Shown: positions 63,171-64,000 of the stretch, piece after piece
How positions within the stretch are numbered: position 1 is the first letter of the stretch
How the letters are laid out: each line of letters opens with the position of its first letter
Assembly: GCA_963662175.1 (NCBI GenBank)
Contig: OY759219.1
Coordinates: 24,842,908-24,906,907 of the forward strand
Reading direction: 5' to 3'
Source of the DNA: Aradus depressus
Lineage: Eukaryota > Arthropoda > Insecta > Hemiptera > Aradidae
DNA: 64,000 nt
Program-made: the position numbers and the translations under genes
Notes under the pieces: generated by a model
Databases searched by the model: none
What the model saw: the letters and a program-made list of their open reading frames with translations, nothing else
What the model was told of the DNA's origin: nothing

Positions 63171-63346
63171 GTTTACACTAATTTATATAATTTTATGGCA
63201 CATTGCCAGGTATTGTTTATTCCTTTCGGTTTTGATATGTATTTGTAGTTGAATATGTATATATTCAACTACAAATACATATCAAAACCGAAAGGAATAA
63301 ACAATACCTGGCAATGTGCCATAAAATTATATAAATTAGTGTAAAC
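63171..63346. repeat. Perfect 86-bp-arm palindrome
   Basis: 63171-63256 and 63261-63346 are exact reverse complements with a 4-base GTAT loop, verified base by base. It shares no sequence with the larger palindrome at 10554. It could be a fold-back element, an hpRNA source, or an artefact. Confidence 0.97.
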
Positions 63347-63349
63347 AAT

Positions 63350-64000
63350 AGATAATAATTGATCCTACTAAACTATAATCTACGCGAGTAATAAAATTAT
63401 TAATTATAATTAAAAGTTATTAATTTTATTAGGACAAAAGTGAAAATGCCTGAACTGGGCCCAACTTTTAATGAATGGGGGTTGTTGGGTCGGCGCGTGC
63501 CTGCATAGCGTTATTATTTCTAAGTGAAATTTCTAAGTAATGCAACTGTTTAATGAAAGTATTTGCACAAGCATAATAATTAATAAAAATTGTATTTAAT
63601 TAATATAATATTGATTATTATACATAAAAATAAAGTTTTTTTAGAGTAGGTACTTTAAGACAGTTGAAATTTTTTTCTTTTGTCAATGACAAGGAATTTT
63701 ATCCAATTGATAATATGAAAATTTGATATTCAAAATTAAATTTGAAGGAGTGACACATGTCAAATTTCATTACCAATGACATCCTTATTAAATTTATTAC
63801 AGGAACATTTTACAATGAAGAATCAAAATCTGACTATATTTACAATTTCCTATTGCCACTTTTGACTTTCAATTAGAATATTATCATTATTAAAAAAGGA
63901 TAATTTACAATTTAAATTACGAAAAACAATATCATGATTTAACCTGTAAAAAAAACCCTAATATAGTTTAAACAATAGGCTTAGAGGAACAAAATAGTCT
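63350..64000. other. AT-rich stretch without recognised features
   Basis: No gene or family member recognised to the end of the window. Confidence 0.4.

Overview
This is a eukaryotic, AT-rich intergenic window (about one third G+C by eye). It is packed with transposable-element relics and holds no complete protein-coding gene that I can recognise. The recognisable elements are Jockey-, RTE- and RNase-H-type LINE ends, a Ty3/gypsy relic, hAT, pogo and mariner-like pieces, a Helitron, and tRNA-derived SINEs whose tails are (CCTAA)n, the arthropod telomere-like motif. Together these suggest an arthropod, insect or crustacean; I cannot name the species.

Three repeat families account for much of the annotated sequence. 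(1) SINE-1 is a tRNA-headed SINE with about 22 copies on both strands. (2) Family A is a 0.5-0.75 kb repeat with more than 30 fragments. It opens with a palindromic ACTTCCCCAGC...GGGGAAGT block, carries about three degenerate 130-bp modules, and ends with GCTGGGGAAGTACAT followed by a CACCGACGA tail. At two loci family A sequence flanks the same unique core (core E, 46349-46966 and 57324-57815), so A may be the ends of a larger transposon. (3) Family C is an older dispersed repeat, in places interrupted by SINEs.

Region by region. 0-6 kb: long inverted-repeat element with a nested SINE, a hAT element with an 8-bp target duplication, a hammerhead-like motif, a LINE tail and a duplicated 240-bp block. 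6-12.3 kb: tandem arrays, a Jockey fragment, a perfect 131-bp-arm palindrome and a collapsed gypsy element. 12.4-13 kb: a unique GC-richer stretch with a possible first exon. 13-17 kb: hammerhead-like copy, mariner C-terminus, Helitron. 17-25 kb: two Jockey tails, SINEs, and a fold-back locus holding three hammerhead-like motifs. 25-35 kb: family A, a pogo-type MITE, a miRNA-like hairpin, an RTE fragment. 35-43 kb: more hammerhead-like motifs, mostly in outward-facing pairs, and a 33-bp array. 43-51 kb: a hAT deletion derivative with transposase remnant, composite A-E-A, a LINE fragment, twin palindromes, a second SINE type and a hAT MITE with perfect target duplication. 51-64 kb: SINEs, the second A-E copy, a GC-box/CCAAT inverted repeat, a fold-back cluster and a second perfect palindrome.

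The most interesting signal is a recurring set of minimal hammerhead-ribozyme-like motifs (CTGATGA ... GAAA plus a loopless palindromic helix III such as GCCGGC or ACCGGT). They sit in repeats arranged head-to-head or in tandem, as expected for Penelope-like elements or retrozymes.
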